DNA of 64,000 nucleotides from Terriglobus roseus (GTDB lineage Bacteria > Acidobacteriota > Terriglobia > Terriglobales > Acidobacteriaceae): positions 3,410,001 through 3,474,000 of the forward strand of contig NZ_LT629690.1 of NCBI RefSeq assembly GCF_900102185.1, given 5' to 3'. Made by a program: the position numbers and the translations under genes. Position 1 is the first letter of the stretch. Each line of letters starts with the position of its first letter. Positions 8,183-17,509 of the stretch are shown here, piece after piece. The notes under the pieces are model-generated. The model did not search any database. It was not told the DNA's origin and was given only the letters and a program-made list of their open reading frames with translations.

Positions 8183-10171
8183 ATGGCATCTGCAAAACAC
8201 GACCGATATCGCGAGCTTCTCCACACGGCATGCATTGGAACAATGGCGCTCGCGTTCTCTGCTGTGCACCTGCATGCGCAGGACGCCGCTGCTCCGCTGC
8301 CGCAGAATCCAGCACCCACAACGACTCAATTGAAAGGCACTGCAACCGCGCTACCCGCGCCGCTGCCGGTCACCGTGCCGCACTCGTGGAATCCCTTCCG
8401 CGCGTATATGCCCAGTTCCGTAACCCCGGCCAGCATTGCGAATTCGCCACGCCTCGAAACGCTTACGCACGACGGCAAGATTGAACTGCATCTTCGCGAC
8501 GCCATCGAACTCGCGCTGGAAAACAATCTTGACCTTGCAATTGCGCGATACAACCTGCCCATCGCCGAAGCCGACGTAATGCGTACACGCGCTGGCGGAT
8601 CAACCCGCGGTGTGAATACGGGCATCGTTTCAAACACGCCCAGCGGCGGCTCCGCAGGATCCGGAAACTCTGGCGGCGGTGGCGCAGGTGGTACCAGTGC
8701 AGGCGCGGGCGGTGCGGGTGCGGGTGCGTCCGGTCTCGTGCAATCCACACTCGGTACAGGTACGACTGTTTCGTCGTATGACCCCTTGTTTGTGGGCGAT
8801 TTCAACGTACATCACTATGCCGAGCCACTCTCAAACCTGCTGCTCAATGGCGTCCCCATCCTGCAATCCAATACTGTCGCGGGCGACATGAGTGTGCAGC
8901 AAGCCTTCGCCACCGGCACCAGCGTGAAGCTAAGCTTCTCGGGCGATCGCGTAGCCACGAACAGTAAGGGAAACTTCCTGAACCCGCAACTCGACAGCTA
9001 TGTCCGCATACTTGTTCAGCAACAACTGCTTGCAGGTTTCGGCCTTGGACCGAACCTTCGCTATCTGCGCATCGCAAAAAACAATCAGAAGATTTCTGAC
9101 GCTGCGTTCCGTCTGCAGATCATCGCTACCGTATCGCAGATTGAAAACATGTATTGGGATCTTGTTAGCGCATGGCAGGATGAACGTGTGAAACAGGAGT
9201 CGCTCGACTTCGCACAGAAGACTCTTGAAACCGGACGCCAGCAACTCGCACTGCAAGCCATCCCCGCGATGGATGTGCTGAAGGATGAAGCAGAAGTCGC
9301 CAAGCGCGAACAAGACCTGAGCATTGCCAAATCCACGCTCGAGTTTCAATCGCTCCTGCTGAAGAACGCGCTCACACGCAATCTCGATGACCCGACGCTG
9401 GAAGCCATGCCTGTGGTTCCCATGGATGTATCGCGTCCGCTGCAAGCTATGCCCACTGGCGATGAACTTGTCACACGCGCACTTGCCTCACGATTGGAGA
9501 TGGAAGAGCAGCAGCTTGACCTCACCAATCGTCAGATCAGCCGCAAGGCAGCTAACAACGCATTGCTACCCACCGTTGCACTCACTGGATACTGGGCCGG
9601 CACAGGTCTTGCCGGTGTGAACAACCCGCTTGCAGGTGTCACCTCCACCGTCCCCTCTGACTACGGCGGCGCACTGCGCAATGCTTTCAACAGCAGCGCA
9701 CCCGATTACTACGTTGGCGTCAACGTCAACATTCCCATCCGCAACCGCGTCAACAAGAGCGATCAGTATCGTTCCGAACTGGAATATCGCCAGGCTGAAC
9801 TTCTGCTGCAGCAGTTGAAGAAGCAGATCCGCATCGAGGTCCGCAACGCTGAGTACGCTCTGCGACAGGCAGAAGCTCGCGTCGTCTCCGCAGATAAGGC
9901 CCGCGACCTGGCGCGCCGCACCTTTGACATCATGCAGCAGGAGCAAAGCTTCGGTGCAGGTAGCGCCGTACAGACCCTCGCGGCACGCAACGACCTTACG
10001 ACAGCCGAATCCGCCTATTTCGCAGCCGTGGATGCACGCGAAAAAGCGCGCGTCGAATTAGAGCGAGCCGGTGGTATGACGTTGGAAAACAATGGCATAT
10101 CGATAGAATCAGCTAAGCAGGGTCAAGCGCAGCTTTCTGCGACGGCAACTCCGCAAGCGCAAACGCCCTAG
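8183..10171 (+). CDS. TolC-family outer-membrane efflux protein
   Basis: Outer-membrane channel of the tripartite exporter. The start at 8183 follows GAAGGATC and gives a signal peptide ending near SAVHLHAQ; an in-frame ATG at 8129 overlaps the preceding stop and would add 18 residues. Two OEP repeats are recognisable: LRDAIELALENNLDLAIARYN near the front and, in the second half, heptad-rich segments around QLKKQIRIEVRNAEYALRQA. At about 662 aa it is longer than TolC (about 470). The excess includes a Gly/Ser/Ala low-complexity insertion (bases 8640-8735) and an N-terminal Pro/Ala region. The last transporter gene, 18 bp before the regulator. Confidence 0.88.
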   Translation: MASAKHDRYRELLHTACIGTMALAFSAVHLHAQDAAAPLPQNPAPTTTQLKGTATALPAPLPVTVPHSWNPFRAYMPSSVTPASIANSPRLETLTHDGKIELHLRDAIELALENNLDLAIARYNLPIAEADVMRTRAGGSTRGVNTGIVSNTPSGGSAGSGNSGGGGAGGTSAGAGGAGAGASGLVQSTLGTGTTVSSYDPLFVGDFNVHHYAEPLSNLLLNGVPILQSNTVAGDMSVQQAFATGTSVKLSFSGDRVATNSKGNFLNPQLDSYVRILVQQQLLAGFGLGPNLRYLRIAKNNQKISDAAFRLQIIATVSQIENMYWDLVSAWQDERVKQESLDFAQKTLETGRQQLALQAIPAMDVLKDEAEVAKREQDLSIAKSTLEFQSLLLKNALTRNLDDPTLEAMPVVPMDVSRPLQAMPTGDELVTRALASRLEMEEQQLDLTNRQISRKAANNALLPTVALTGYWAGTGLAGVNNPLAGVTSTVPSDYGGALRNAFNSSAPDYYVGVNVNIPIRNRVNKSDQYRSELEYRQAELLLQQLKKQIRIEVRNAEYALRQAEARVVSADKARDLARRTFDIMQQEQSFGAGSAVQTLAARNDLTTAESAYFAAVDAREKARVELERAGGMTLENNGISIESAKQGQAQLSATATPQAQTP

Positions 10172-10189
10172 CGCATCAGGAAACACCTT

Positions 10190-11599
10190 TTGGACACCGC
10201 ATCAAACTCGTCGCACCACGCTGCTGCCCTCGCAACGCAGCAGCGTCCCTGCCGTCTGTTGCTGGCGGATGACCAGCCTCACATTCTGGACGCGCTGGAG
10301 CTTCTTCTGGAGCCGGAAGGATACATTCTGGAGCGAGCAGGCACACCTGCGCTCTTAATGTCCGCTCTATCCAGCGAAGACTTCGACGGCATCCTGATGG
10401 ACCTGAACTACACCCGCGACACCACCAGCGGCGAAGAAGGTCTTGCGCTCATCGAACGCATTCGCGGACACCATGCACATCTCCCCATCATCGTGATGAC
10501 GGCGTGGGGCAACATCGACCTTGCCGTGAAAGCCATGCATAGTGGAGCAAGCGACTTCATTCAAAAGCCGTGGGACAACACCCGACTACTGACGGTTCTA
10601 CGCACACAGCTTGAGCTGTACCGCATGCAACGCTCCGCCGCCCTGCTGGAAGCAGAAAACAAGATGCTTCATGCAGAAGGCGCACCAGTCATGATTGCGA
10701 CTGCGCCTTCCATGCAGCGCGTGGTGGAACTGATCTCGCGCGTCGGCCCATCAGACGCGAACGTTCTCATCACTGGCGAACATGGCAGCGGCAAAGAAGT
10801 CGTTGCGCAAGCGCTGCATCGCATATCGCTTCGCTCGCAACGCACGATGGTTGCCGTCAACACAGGCGCTCTCTCGGAAGGCACGTTTGAGAGCGAACTC
10901 TTCGGCCACGTCAAGGGCGCCTTTACTGACGCACGTTCAGAACGTGTTGGTCGATTCGAACTCGCACATAGCTCCACGCTCTTTCTGGACGAAATCGCGA
11001 ACGTCCCACTGCGCCAGCAAGCCAAGCTACTGCGTGTGCTTGAGACAGGAGAGTTTGAACGCCTGGGTTCATCCCGCACCCAAAAAGCAGACGTTCGCGT
11101 GCTCTCCGCGACCAATGCCGATCTGCGTTCCGCCGCAGCAGCAGGCACCTTTCGCCCCGATCTTCTCTTCCGTTTGAATACAGTGGAGATCGCTCTGCCT
11201 CCATTGCGCGAACGCCGTGAAGACATTCCTTTGCTGGCAGCGCATTTCCTTTCACGCTATGCCGCGCAGTATCGCCGCCCCGTGCACGGCTTTGAACCCG
11301 CAGCACTGGAACGCATGTTGCACTACGCGTGGCCCGGCAACGTCCGCGAGCTGGATCACACACTCGAACGAGCAGTCCTGATGGCGCGCTCTGAATACAT
11401 CTCGCTCTCTGACCTTGCCCTTCAAACAGACGGCCCTGCGACTCCAAACTCTTTGGATGAGATGGATCTTGAGGCAGTGGAAGCGCACCTTGTACGCAAA
11501 GCGCTCAACCGTTATCAGGGCAATGTAAGTGCCGCAGCAGAGGCACTGGGATTAAGTCGTGGCGCTTTGTATCGCCGCATGGAAAAATATGGCCTTTAG
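10190..11599 (+). CDS. sigma54-dependent response regulator (NtrC family), TTG start
   Basis: Three-domain activator of 469 aa. The receiver has the acidic pair D27/D28, phosphoacceptor D71 (ILMDLN) and the KPW lysine. The AAA+ domain has Walker A GEHGSGKE, the sigma54-contact loop written GAFTDA (residues 243-248) instead of GAFTGA, and Walker B TLFLDEI. A Fis-type helix-turn-helix closes the protein (NVSAAAEALGLSRGALYRRM). The start is TTG at 10190 with AGG just upstream; no nearer ATG keeps the receiver intact. It probably activates the operon in which it lies, in partnership with the kinase encoded 39 bp downstream. Confidence 0.9.
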   Translation: MDTASNSSHHAAALATQQRPCRLLLADDQPHILDALELLLEPEGYILERAGTPALLMSALSSEDFDGILMDLNYTRDTTSGEEGLALIERIRGHHAHLPIIVMTAWGNIDLAVKAMHSGASDFIQKPWDNTRLLTVLRTQLELYRMQRSAALLEAENKMLHAEGAPVMIATAPSMQRVVELISRVGPSDANVLITGEHGSGKEVVAQALHRISLRSQRTMVAVNTGALSEGTFESELFGHVKGAFTDARSERVGRFELAHSSTLFLDEIANVPLRQQAKLLRVLETGEFERLGSSRTQKADVRVLSATNADLRSAAAAGTFRPDLLFRLNTVEIALPPLRERREDIPLLAAHFLSRYAAQYRRPVHGFEPAALERMLHYAWPGNVRELDHTLERAVLMARSEYISLSDLALQTDGPATPNSLDEMDLEAVEAHLVRKALNRYQGNVSAAAEALGLSRGALYRRMEKYGL

Positions 11600-11638
11600 C
11601 TGCAGCACGCAAGTTGCGCTGCACGCTGGAGTGACTCC

Positions 11639-13054
11639 ATGAAGGAAGAAGAACGTTCCGAAGTCTTTCTGGACTCCGCGCCATGGAAGCCCGGGCAGCA
11701 CGGCACAGAATCCACGCGCAGCGTGAGCTACGAGTTGCGCATGCGCCTGTGGCTTGCCGCGATCGGCGCAATTCTTCTGCTACTCTGCGGCACGTTGTTC
11801 CACACGTGGGGCATTGATAACTTCACCATCTTCGTCGCGCTTCTCACTCTCGGCATCCTCTGGCTTTTTCTCGCAGAGCGTGCGCTTCACCGCATTGTCA
11901 CGCCCCTGCAAACACTCACGAATGTCATCGCAGCCATTCGTAGTGAGGACTTTTCGTTTCGCGTGCGTGGAGCGCGTCGCGGCGATGCAGCAGGCGACCT
12001 CGCCAAGGAAATCAACCTGCTCTCTGAGTCGCTACAGGCGCAGAAACGTGACGCCACCGAAGCGCGAGCATTAGTCGATCGCGTTCTCTCCACCATGGAC
12101 GCGCCAGTACTTGCGTTTGCAGAGGATGGCGCATTGGCCATGGTCAATCGCGCAGCCCGCACTGCACTCGGGTTACAACTCACAGACATAGGCTGTGCCG
12201 CAGAAGAACTCCATGTCGAATCACTGCTTGAATTAGAAGACAGCACCTTGATGCCGCAACCGCCTCGCGGTCTCTCCGGGCGATGGATGCTGCGACGCAG
12301 CGCCTTCCGCTTACAGGGCCGCAGACATTTGCTTGTGATGTTGACGGAGATCGGTTCAGCACTCCGCGAAGAAGAACGCCAGGCATGGCAACGTCTTATT
12401 CGCGTGCTAGGCCACGAGATCAACAACTCTCTTGCTCCAATCAAGTCCATCGCAGGAACACTGCAACTGCGTCTCACCCCTGAAACAGATTCTGAAAACA
12501 ACACATCGCGCGATGCACAATTGCGAAAAGGTTTGGCCATTATCGAGGCTCGCGCTGACTCGCTGAATCGATTCCTTCAGGGCTATCGCAAACTATCCGC
12601 ACTGCCCACGTTACAGCGTCAGCCCATCGCCGTCCTTGCATTCATGCAACAAGTCACAGCGCTGGATCATGGCGTTCCTGTGACCATAACTGAATCCGAA
12701 GACCGCGTTGCATTGATCGATCCGGTGCTGATGGAACAGGCAATGATTAACCTGCTCAAGAATGCAGCAGAAGCCACACTGGAGCGTTCAACACACGAAG
12801 GCAGCGCCGCTCGCCCGATCGAAGTCATGTGGCGAGTCGCTGGCGATGACCTCGTTATTGAAATCCGAGACTACGGTCTGGGCGTGCTCAACGAGTCGAA
12901 TCTGTTTGTGCCCTTCTACACCACCAAGCCGGAAGGCAGCGGCATTGGCCTGTTGCTAACGCAACACGTGGTGGAAGCGCATAGCGGCACCATCCAGCTC
13001 GCAAATCATCCCTCTGGAGTGGGCTGCATCGTCAGCATTACCGTTCCGGCGTGA
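11639..13054 (+). CDS. sensor histidine kinase with minimal extracytoplasmic loop (NtrY/NtrB-like)
   Basis: A 471-aa membrane kinase, the likely partner of the upstream regulator. Two membrane helices (about 37-57 and 62-82) are joined by only about four residues (GIDN), so there is no periplasmic sensor domain. A HAMP-like segment follows (about 83-140), then a small PAS-like domain, the dimerisation/phosphoacceptor site LGHEINNSLAP, and an ATPase domain with N-box NLLKNAAEA, G1 box DYGLGV and G2 GSGIGL. Last gene of the operon. The short loop recalls intramembrane-sensing kinases that monitor a cognate ABC transporter. Confidence 0.9.
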   Translation: MKEEERSEVFLDSAPWKPGQHGTESTRSVSYELRMRLWLAAIGAILLLLCGTLFHTWGIDNFTIFVALLTLGILWLFLAERALHRIVTPLQTLTNVIAAIRSEDFSFRVRGARRGDAAGDLAKEINLLSESLQAQKRDATEARALVDRVLSTMDAPVLAFAEDGALAMVNRAARTALGLQLTDIGCAAEELHVESLLELEDSTLMPQPPRGLSGRWMLRRSAFRLQGRRHLLVMLTEIGSALREEERQAWQRLIRVLGHEINNSLAPIKSIAGTLQLRLTPETDSENNTSRDAQLRKGLAIIEARADSLNRFLQGYRKLSALPTLQRQPIAVLAFMQQVTALDHGVPVTITESEDRVALIDPVLMEQAMINLLKNAAEATLERSTHEGSAARPIEVMWRVAGDDLVIEIRDYGLGVLNESNLFVPFYTTKPEGSGIGLLLTQHVVEAHSGTIQLANHPSGVGCIVSITVPA

Positions 13055-13149
13055 CTTCGTTCGACACGCGAAGTAATTGCCACAGCCACCCCCTTCCGGC
13101 TATCCTTCAGGGCGAACCTACCTTCACCTGAACCTCCGGAGCAGATCCG

Positions 13150-15867
13150 ATGCGACGCTTGATCGCGGCACTTGTTTTCACAACCGTCCTCTCTGCGAAA
13201 GCCCAGCAACCGGCTTATCAGAACCCCTCTCTCTCGCCCGAGCAGCGCGCCGCAGACCTGATGGGCCGCATGACGTTGGAGGAGAAGGCTGCGCAGATGG
13301 TCAACGGTGCCGCTGCAATCCCTCGGCTCAACGTCCCTGCATACGACTACTGGAATGAAGCGTTGCACGGTGTCGCACGCTCCGGTTACGCGACCATGTT
13401 TCCGCAAGCCATCGGCATGGCCGCCACATGGGACGCGCCGCTGCTGAAGAACATCGGCGACGTTATCTCCACCGAAGCGCGCGCCAAGAACAACGAAGCT
13501 CTGCGTCGCAACAATCACGACATTTACTTCGGCCTCACGTTCTGGTCACCGAACATCAACATCTTTCGCGATCCCCGCTGGGGACGCGGCCAGGAGACAT
13601 ACGGCGAAGACCCGCACCTGACCGCGCAGCTCGGCGTGAACTTCGTCGAGGGTCTGCAGGGCACCAATCCCAAGTACTACAAGGTGATCGCAACACCGAA
13701 GCACTTTGCCGTGCACTCCGGCCCGGAGGAGAGCCGCCACCGCTTTGACGTGCAGCCCTCGCCGCATGATCTGTGGGACACCTATCTGCCGCAGTTCCGT
13801 GCAGCCATTGTGGATGCCAAGGCTGACTCCATCATGTGCGCCTACAACCGCATCGACGGCGAGCCAGCATGCGGCAGCAAGATGCTCCTCGTAGAAATCC
13901 TTCGCAAGGACTGGAAGTTCCAGGGTTTCGTCACCTCCGACTGCGGCGCCATTGACGATTTCTATCGCAGCTACGGCCACAAGACCGATCCCGACGCGGA
14001 ACACGCAGACAAGACCGCCCTGCTTGCAGGTACCGATACCAACTGCGGTGGAACGTACAAGAAACTGGACGCCGCAGTGAAGGCTGGACTCATCAAGGAG
14101 TCGGACATCGACGTAAGTCTGCGCCGACTCTTCGAAGCACGCATCCGCCTCGGACTCTTTGATCCGCCATCGATGGTTCCCTACGCGCAGATTCCCTTCA
14201 GCGCCGTGAACTCGCCTGCGAATGAAGCTGTAGCAAAACGCGCTGCAGAAGAGTCGATGGTGCTGCTGAAGAACGATGGCATTCTTCCCCTGCGCGCCGG
14301 CAAGTACAAGACGGTCGCCGTCATTGGTCCCAACGGTGCCGCTCTGTCGTCACTGGAAGGCAACTACAACGGTCAGCCACATGATCCGGTAATGCCCGTC
14401 GACGCGTTGCGCACCTCTTTGAGCGGCAGCCGCGTGCTGTATGCGCCCGGTGCGCCGTATGTCGCGGGCTTCGCAATGCCGGTCTCGCGCACCATGCTCC
14501 ACCCCGCCAAAGGCTCGCAGGAACATGGACTGAAGGCCGAATACTTCACCTCGGCCAGCTTCAGCGGCTCGCCCGTTATCACACGTGTTGATCCCGAATT
14601 GAACTTTGACTGGTCCGGCGTCAGTCCGCTGCGCACCGCTCCGAATGGTCCGTTCGCCGTGCGGTGGAGCGGCACCATCAGCGCACCGGCCGCTGGCACG
14701 TATGAGTTCCTGGTGAAGACGGGTCGTTGCCGCGGCTGCGGACCGGCACAGGGATACACCGTCACAGTGGATGGCAAGCAGGTCACCGAACTGAAGCGGC
14801 AGGCGCCCGTCGCTCCCGGTGGTCGCATCAACGGCACCACTGGCCTTCCGGAAGTCGACCGCCCCAACCGTCCCGGCGCATTCCAGATCACCTTTGACGA
14901 CGCCAAGCAGGAACACAGCATCACCATCGAGTTCTCGCGCGACTCTGCATCCGCCGGTTCAGGCATTCGCCTCGAGTGGTCACCCAAACCAGAGACGTTG
15001 CTTCCCGAAGCCATCGCCACTGCGAAGCAGGCGGATCTCGTAATCGCCATGTTGGGCCTGTCGCCTGACCTCGAAGGTGAAGAGATGCCGGTAAAGCTTC
15101 CGGGATTCGTAGGTGGCGACCGTTCTGACATCAACCTTCCCGCATCGCAGGACGAGCTACTGAAACAGATCGTCGCCACCGGCAAACCAACCATCGTCGT
15201 GCTGCTGAACGGTTCGGCACTCGCCGTGAACTTCGCGGATGAACACGCCAACGCCGTGCTGGAAGCCTGGTATCCCGGAGAAGCCGGTGCGCGCGCCATC
15301 GCCGACACGTTGACGGGCAAGAACAATCCCAGCGGCCGCTTGCCGGTGACGTTCTACAAGGCCGAAAGCGATCTACCCGCGTTCGACGACTACTCCATGA
15401 AGAACCGCACCTACCGTTACTTCACGGGAGCACCGCTGTATGGCTTCGGCTATGGCCTGAGCTACACGCGCTTCGCCTACTCCGGGCTGAAGCTGTCCAC
15501 TGCGAAGCTGAAAGCAGGTGAGCCACTCACCGCTGAAGTAACAGTGAAGAACACCGGCAAAGTAGCCGGTGAAGAAGTAGCGCAGCTTTACCTTCTGCCA
15601 CCTGCAGACGGTAACGGCGGACTCTCGCCGAAGCAGCAGCTCGAAGGCTTCCAGCGCGTTTCACTTAAGCCGGGTGAAGCGAAGAAAATCACCTTCACGC
15701 TTTCGCCACGACAGCTTTCTGAAGTGGATGCACAAGGCATACGCGCCGTTCAGCCGGGCAGCTACTCCATTGCCATTGGCGGAGGGCAGCCCAAAGACGC
15801 ACGCGCCACAACAACCGCACAAACAGCGGCCTTCACCATCGACGGAACGCAAGAGCTACCGCATTAG
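13150..15867 (+). CDS. glycoside hydrolase family 3 with inserted PA14 domain (beta-xylosidase/glucosidase type)
   Basis: Secreted exo-glycosidase of 905 aa. A signal peptide (cleavage near AKAQ) precedes the GH3 barrel (about 30-340) with the substrate-binding KHFAVHSGPE motif and predicted nucleophile D264 in TSDCGAID. The alpha/beta sandwich follows (about 370-700), interrupted by a PA14 carbohydrate-binding domain (about 459-615), and a fibronectin-III-like C-terminus ends it. The motif MCAYNRIDGEPACG and the HGVARSG region resemble bacterial and plant beta-xylosidases, so xylo-oligosaccharides are the first guess; glucoside activity cannot be excluded. Its stop abuts the stop of the convergent gene at 15868. 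Confidence 0.92.
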   Translation: MRRLIAALVFTTVLSAKAQQPAYQNPSLSPEQRAADLMGRMTLEEKAAQMVNGAAAIPRLNVPAYDYWNEALHGVARSGYATMFPQAIGMAATWDAPLLKNIGDVISTEARAKNNEALRRNNHDIYFGLTFWSPNINIFRDPRWGRGQETYGEDPHLTAQLGVNFVEGLQGTNPKYYKVIATPKHFAVHSGPEESRHRFDVQPSPHDLWDTYLPQFRAAIVDAKADSIMCAYNRIDGEPACGSKMLLVEILRKDWKFQGFVTSDCGAIDDFYRSYGHKTDPDAEHADKTALLAGTDTNCGGTYKKLDAAVKAGLIKESDIDVSLRRLFEARIRLGLFDPPSMVPYAQIPFSAVNSPANEAVAKRAAEESMVLLKNDGILPLRAGKYKTVAVIGPNGAALSSLEGNYNGQPHDPVMPVDALRTSLSGSRVLYAPGAPYVAGFAMPVSRTMLHPAKGSQEHGLKAEYFTSASFSGSPVITRVDPELNFDWSGVSPLRTAPNGPFAVRWSGTISAPAAGTYEFLVKTGRCRGCGPAQGYTVTVDGKQVTELKRQAPVAPGGRINGTTGLPEVDRPNRPGAFQITFDDAKQEHSITIEFSRDSASAGSGIRLEWSPKPETLLPEAIATAKQADLVIAMLGLSPDLEGEEMPVKLPGFVGGDRSDINLPASQDELLKQIVATGKPTIVVLLNGSALAVNFADEHANAVLEAWYPGEAGARAIADTLTGKNNPSGRLPVTFYKAESDLPAFDDYSMKNRTYRYFTGAPLYGFGYGLSYTRFAYSGLKLSTAKLKAGEPLTAEVTVKNTGKVAGEEVAQLYLLPPADGNGGLSPKQQLEGFQRVSLKPGEAKKITFTLSPRQLSEVDAQGIRAVQPGSYSIAIGGGQPKDARATTTAQTAAFTIDGTQELPH

Positions 15868-16614
15868 TTATTCAGAAGCAGGGTGAGTCACGTTATCGAC
15901 AACAATCACGTCGATAGGACCTTTCGCTGGCTGCAAGCGAAGGCCAAGCTGCTCACGAATCACGGCAAAGAGTGTTGGGTCATCCGATTCCGGTGACGGA
16001 TCGGTGGCCCAGCGAATCTGAAGGTCATACCTTCCGGTAAGGCCCGTGTGGTCCTCAATGGTGCGGCCCGCCCGCTTCTGAATCGATTTCGCGAAGTCAT
16101 TCATGGAGGCGTTGGTCACGCGCATATCAATGCGGCGGTCACCATTCATGCTCATGTTCATGGGAGTGCCGGGCTTCGTTTCCTTCAACGCCGGCCCCGT
16201 TTTACCGGGCTTGTCGAGCACGAGCCAGTAGACAGGACCTTCGCGCTGATCCCGGTGAAAACGGAAATCAAACTGATCCTGCAGCAGCGAGAGGATGAGC
16301 TGCTGAAACTGTTCCGGGTTAGTAATCTCCGCATGGTCGGCAATGGTGGCCTGCATGTCGAAGAGTTCGCTTTCCGTCCAGGCAGGCGCATTCACAATCG
16401 CCTTCGGATCAATGCCAAACGCCGAACGAATCAGCGTCTGCACCGACGTAGCCGTGGCAACAAAACGTCCTCCAATGATCTGCCGATTCGAAGGATCATC
16501 GCCAGTCAGTTTATGAGGGTGAACCGCTGCGACCTCAATACGAATGGGCTGCCTCTGCGCGTGCAGCGCCGGAACAGCAAGCGCAAGAACGAGCGCACAG
16601 GTGGAAAGTCGCAT
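15868..16614 (-). CDS. TIGR03435-family secreted protein
   Basis: A 248-aa protein with a signal peptide (cleavage near LHAQ) and the layout of the TIGR03435 family, which is greatly expanded in Acidobacteria and has no known function. Visible marks are the early IRIEVAAVHPHK strand, the middle segment with FQQLILSLLQDQFDFRFHRD, LTGRYDLQIRW, and the terminal IDVIVVDNVTHPASE, matching the family's usual hydrophobic-D-hV-P ending. AGGTTGG precedes the ATG at 16614. Convergent with the GH3 gene with no intergenic bases. Another family member lies 900 bp away at 17510. Confidence 0.88.
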   Translation of the reverse strand: MRLSTCALVLALAVPALHAQRQPIRIEVAAVHPHKLTGDDPSNRQIIGGRFVATATSVQTLIRSAFGIDPKAIVNAPAWTESELFDMQATIADHAEITNPEQFQQLILSLLQDQFDFRFHRDQREGPVYWLVLDKPGKTGPALKETKPGTPMNMSMNGDRRIDMRVTNASMNDFAKSIQKRAGRTIEDHTGLTGRYDLQIRWATDPSPESDDPTLFAVIREQLGLRLQPAKGPIDVIVVDNVTHPASE

Positions 16615-16740
16615 GGATTGGCCAACCTCCCTATTCGATACGCGAAATATTGAGCTGTGGTTCCGTGGATTGTTTGCCCTTGGAAACTTCTATGTCTTCC
16701 TGTGATCAAGCCGGGCGTATTCTTTCCGCGGGAGGGCAAC

Positions 16741-17436
16741 ATGGACGACAAGCTCACCTCAACGCTGCGGGATTTTGCAGCTGGACGAACGGACCTGATA
16801 TTCAAGCTGATCGAAGCGGCTGCTGATCCGAATAGTGAGGATGAAAGCGGAGTCTCTCTTCTTCAGTGGTGCTCTTACTACGGAGATGTCAGCGCGATGC
16901 GATACCTGCTCTCCAAAGGTGCAAGCCTGACTTCTTTGGGCGAAAACTTTGACCTGAATGGAGCATGCTTCCATGGGCACTGGAGGTTATGTAAATTCCT
17001 CCTTGAGCAAGGAGCCGACCCGAATTTCATCGATATCCGAACCGGCGAGAGCCCCCTTCACAGCACATTGTGCACAACGGATCGCGTCCGGCACGACCGC
17101 GTGCTGGAGGTACTGCTCTACAGCGGCGCAAACCCGAATGTAGCCACGAAGAACGGTGTGGAGACAGAAGGTTTTATGCGCGATGCCAGAACAAAGGGCG
17201 AAACACCGTTGCATCGTGCCGCCGCCTTTGGATGCGAAGACACCATCGAGCTGCTCCTCAAACATGGCGCCAGAGTGGATGCTCGAGATGCGAACGGAGA
17301 GTCGCCACTGAGCTGGGCGAGCTGGTATCTTCGGCCCGATTCGATCTTGCGACTGCTCTGTTTCGATAAGTTCAGAGTGCGTCCCGACCGAAAATCCATG
17401 CGAGCGAACCTGGTGGGCTTTCCAACGGTTCCGTAA
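16741..17436 (+). CDS. ankyrin repeat protein
   Basis: A 231-aa cytoplasmic protein made almost wholly of ankyrin repeats. Units are recognisable around [48 protein letters not shown]...[33 protein letters not shown] and SPLSWASW. The ATG at 16741 has a strong GGGAGGG ribosome site, so the 28 residues of open frame upstream are not included. Ankyrin proteins mediate protein-protein contact; no enzymatic domain or partner is evident. It sits between two TIGR03435 genes, which may be coincidental. Confidence 0.9.
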   Translation: MDDKLTSTLRDFAAGRTDLIFKLIEAAADPNSEDESGVSLLQWCSYYGDVSAMRYLLSKGASLTSLGENFDLNGACFHGHWRLCKFLLEQGADPNFIDIRTGESPLHSTLCTTDRVRHDRVLEVLLYSGANPNVATKNGVETEGFMRDARTKGETPLHRAAAFGCEDTIELLLKHGARVDARDANGESPLSWASWYLRPDSILRLLCFDKFRVRPDRKSMRANLVGFPTVP

Positions 17437-17509
17437 TTTGCTCTTCATGTGCGATCGCGTATCGTGCAGTGAATAGTGTTTTTAGTTAGTGCTGGCCACG
17501 GAGCCACTC

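Noticed and set aside
14373-15326. 317-codon reverse frame inside the GH3 gene
   Set aside because: Antisense shadow; the forward frame carries full GH3 and PA14 motifs.
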